Of a stretch of 15,101 bases of DNA, positions 15,048 through 15,101 are shown piece after piece. The position numbers and the translations under genes are program-made. Source of the DNA: Pseudomonadales bacterium (GTDB taxonomy: Bacteria; Pseudomonadota; Gammaproteobacteria; Pseudomonadales; IMCC2047); assembly GCA_021736745.1 (NCBI GenBank), contig JAIPFG010000040.1, positions 1 through 15,101 of the forward strand, read 5' to 3'. Position 1 is the first letter of the stretch, and each line of letters begins with the position of its first letter. The notes under the pieces were generated by a model. That model had not been told where the DNA came from and made no database searches. It saw only the letters and a program-made list of their open reading frames with translations.

Positions 15048-15101
15048 TAAGGCTTCTCCATCAGTTTTAAGGGATCGCCTTTGCTGTTCCGACCAAATAT
15101 C
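15047..15101 (-). CDS. rnfD: Rnf/Rsx electron transport complex subunit D, C-terminal end (partial)
   Basis: Only the last 17 codons and the TAA are present, reading IFGRNSKGDPLKLMEKP on the minus strand; the rest lies beyond the right edge. The identity comes mainly from position directly before rnfG in the conserved rnfABCDGEH order and from the overlapping stop/start (TAATG). RnfD is the membrane subunit carrying a second covalent FMN. Confidence 0.75.
   Translation of the reverse strand, partial: IFGRNSKGDPLKLMEKP

Overview
The window looks like chromosomal DNA from a gammaproteobacterium. The main reason is an rnfD-rnfG-rnfE-rnfH gene order at the right edge. An ALDH7-type semialdehyde dehydrogenase beside a LysR regulator and moderate base composition fit, but genus cannot be told. 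I see no insertion sequence, integrase, CRISPR array, rRNA or tRNA.

Layout. (1) Positions 1-377 hold no intact gene. A strong rho-independent terminator (59-100) closes a transcript that enters from the left, and a leader with a good ribosome-binding site follows. (2) Positions 378-5827 (+) form a tight four-gene operon: a molybdopterin oxidoreductase of the DMSO-reductase superfamily, a four-cluster ferredoxin-type subunit, and two adjacent paralogous FAD/NAD(P) ferredoxin-reductase-like proteins. The catalytic subunit has no Tat signal and there is no membrane anchor gene, so this looks like a soluble cytoplasmic redox enzyme of unknown substrate, wired Mo -> 4x[4Fe-4S] -> FAD -> NAD(P). 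(3) Positions 5888-11749 (-) read, in transcription order: ALDH7-family dehydrogenase, a fused alpha-beta 2-oxo-acid dehydrogenase E1, a FabD-like acyltransferase that has lost the malonyl-binding arginine, and an alpha/beta hydrolase. No E2 or E3 gene is present. (4) A LysR regulator (12007-12852, +) is divergent from the ALDH gene; the intergenic region carries a LysR-type box and a second dyad. (5) Positions 12845-15101 (-) hold a small VOC/glyoxalase-fold protein, then the 3' part of the Rnf (Rsx) operon.

How they may fit together. The Rnf complex exchanges electrons between ferredoxin and NAD(H) at the membrane and is probably a housekeeping neighbour. The two blocks most worth attention are the soluble Mo-FeS-FAD-FAD operon and the E1/acyltransferase/hydrolase cassette. 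In the cassette, a TPP enzyme that normally hands its acyl group to a lipoyl E2 sits, translationally coupled, next to an acyltransferase whose substrate clamp has changed. Both functional readings are inferences from motifs and context.
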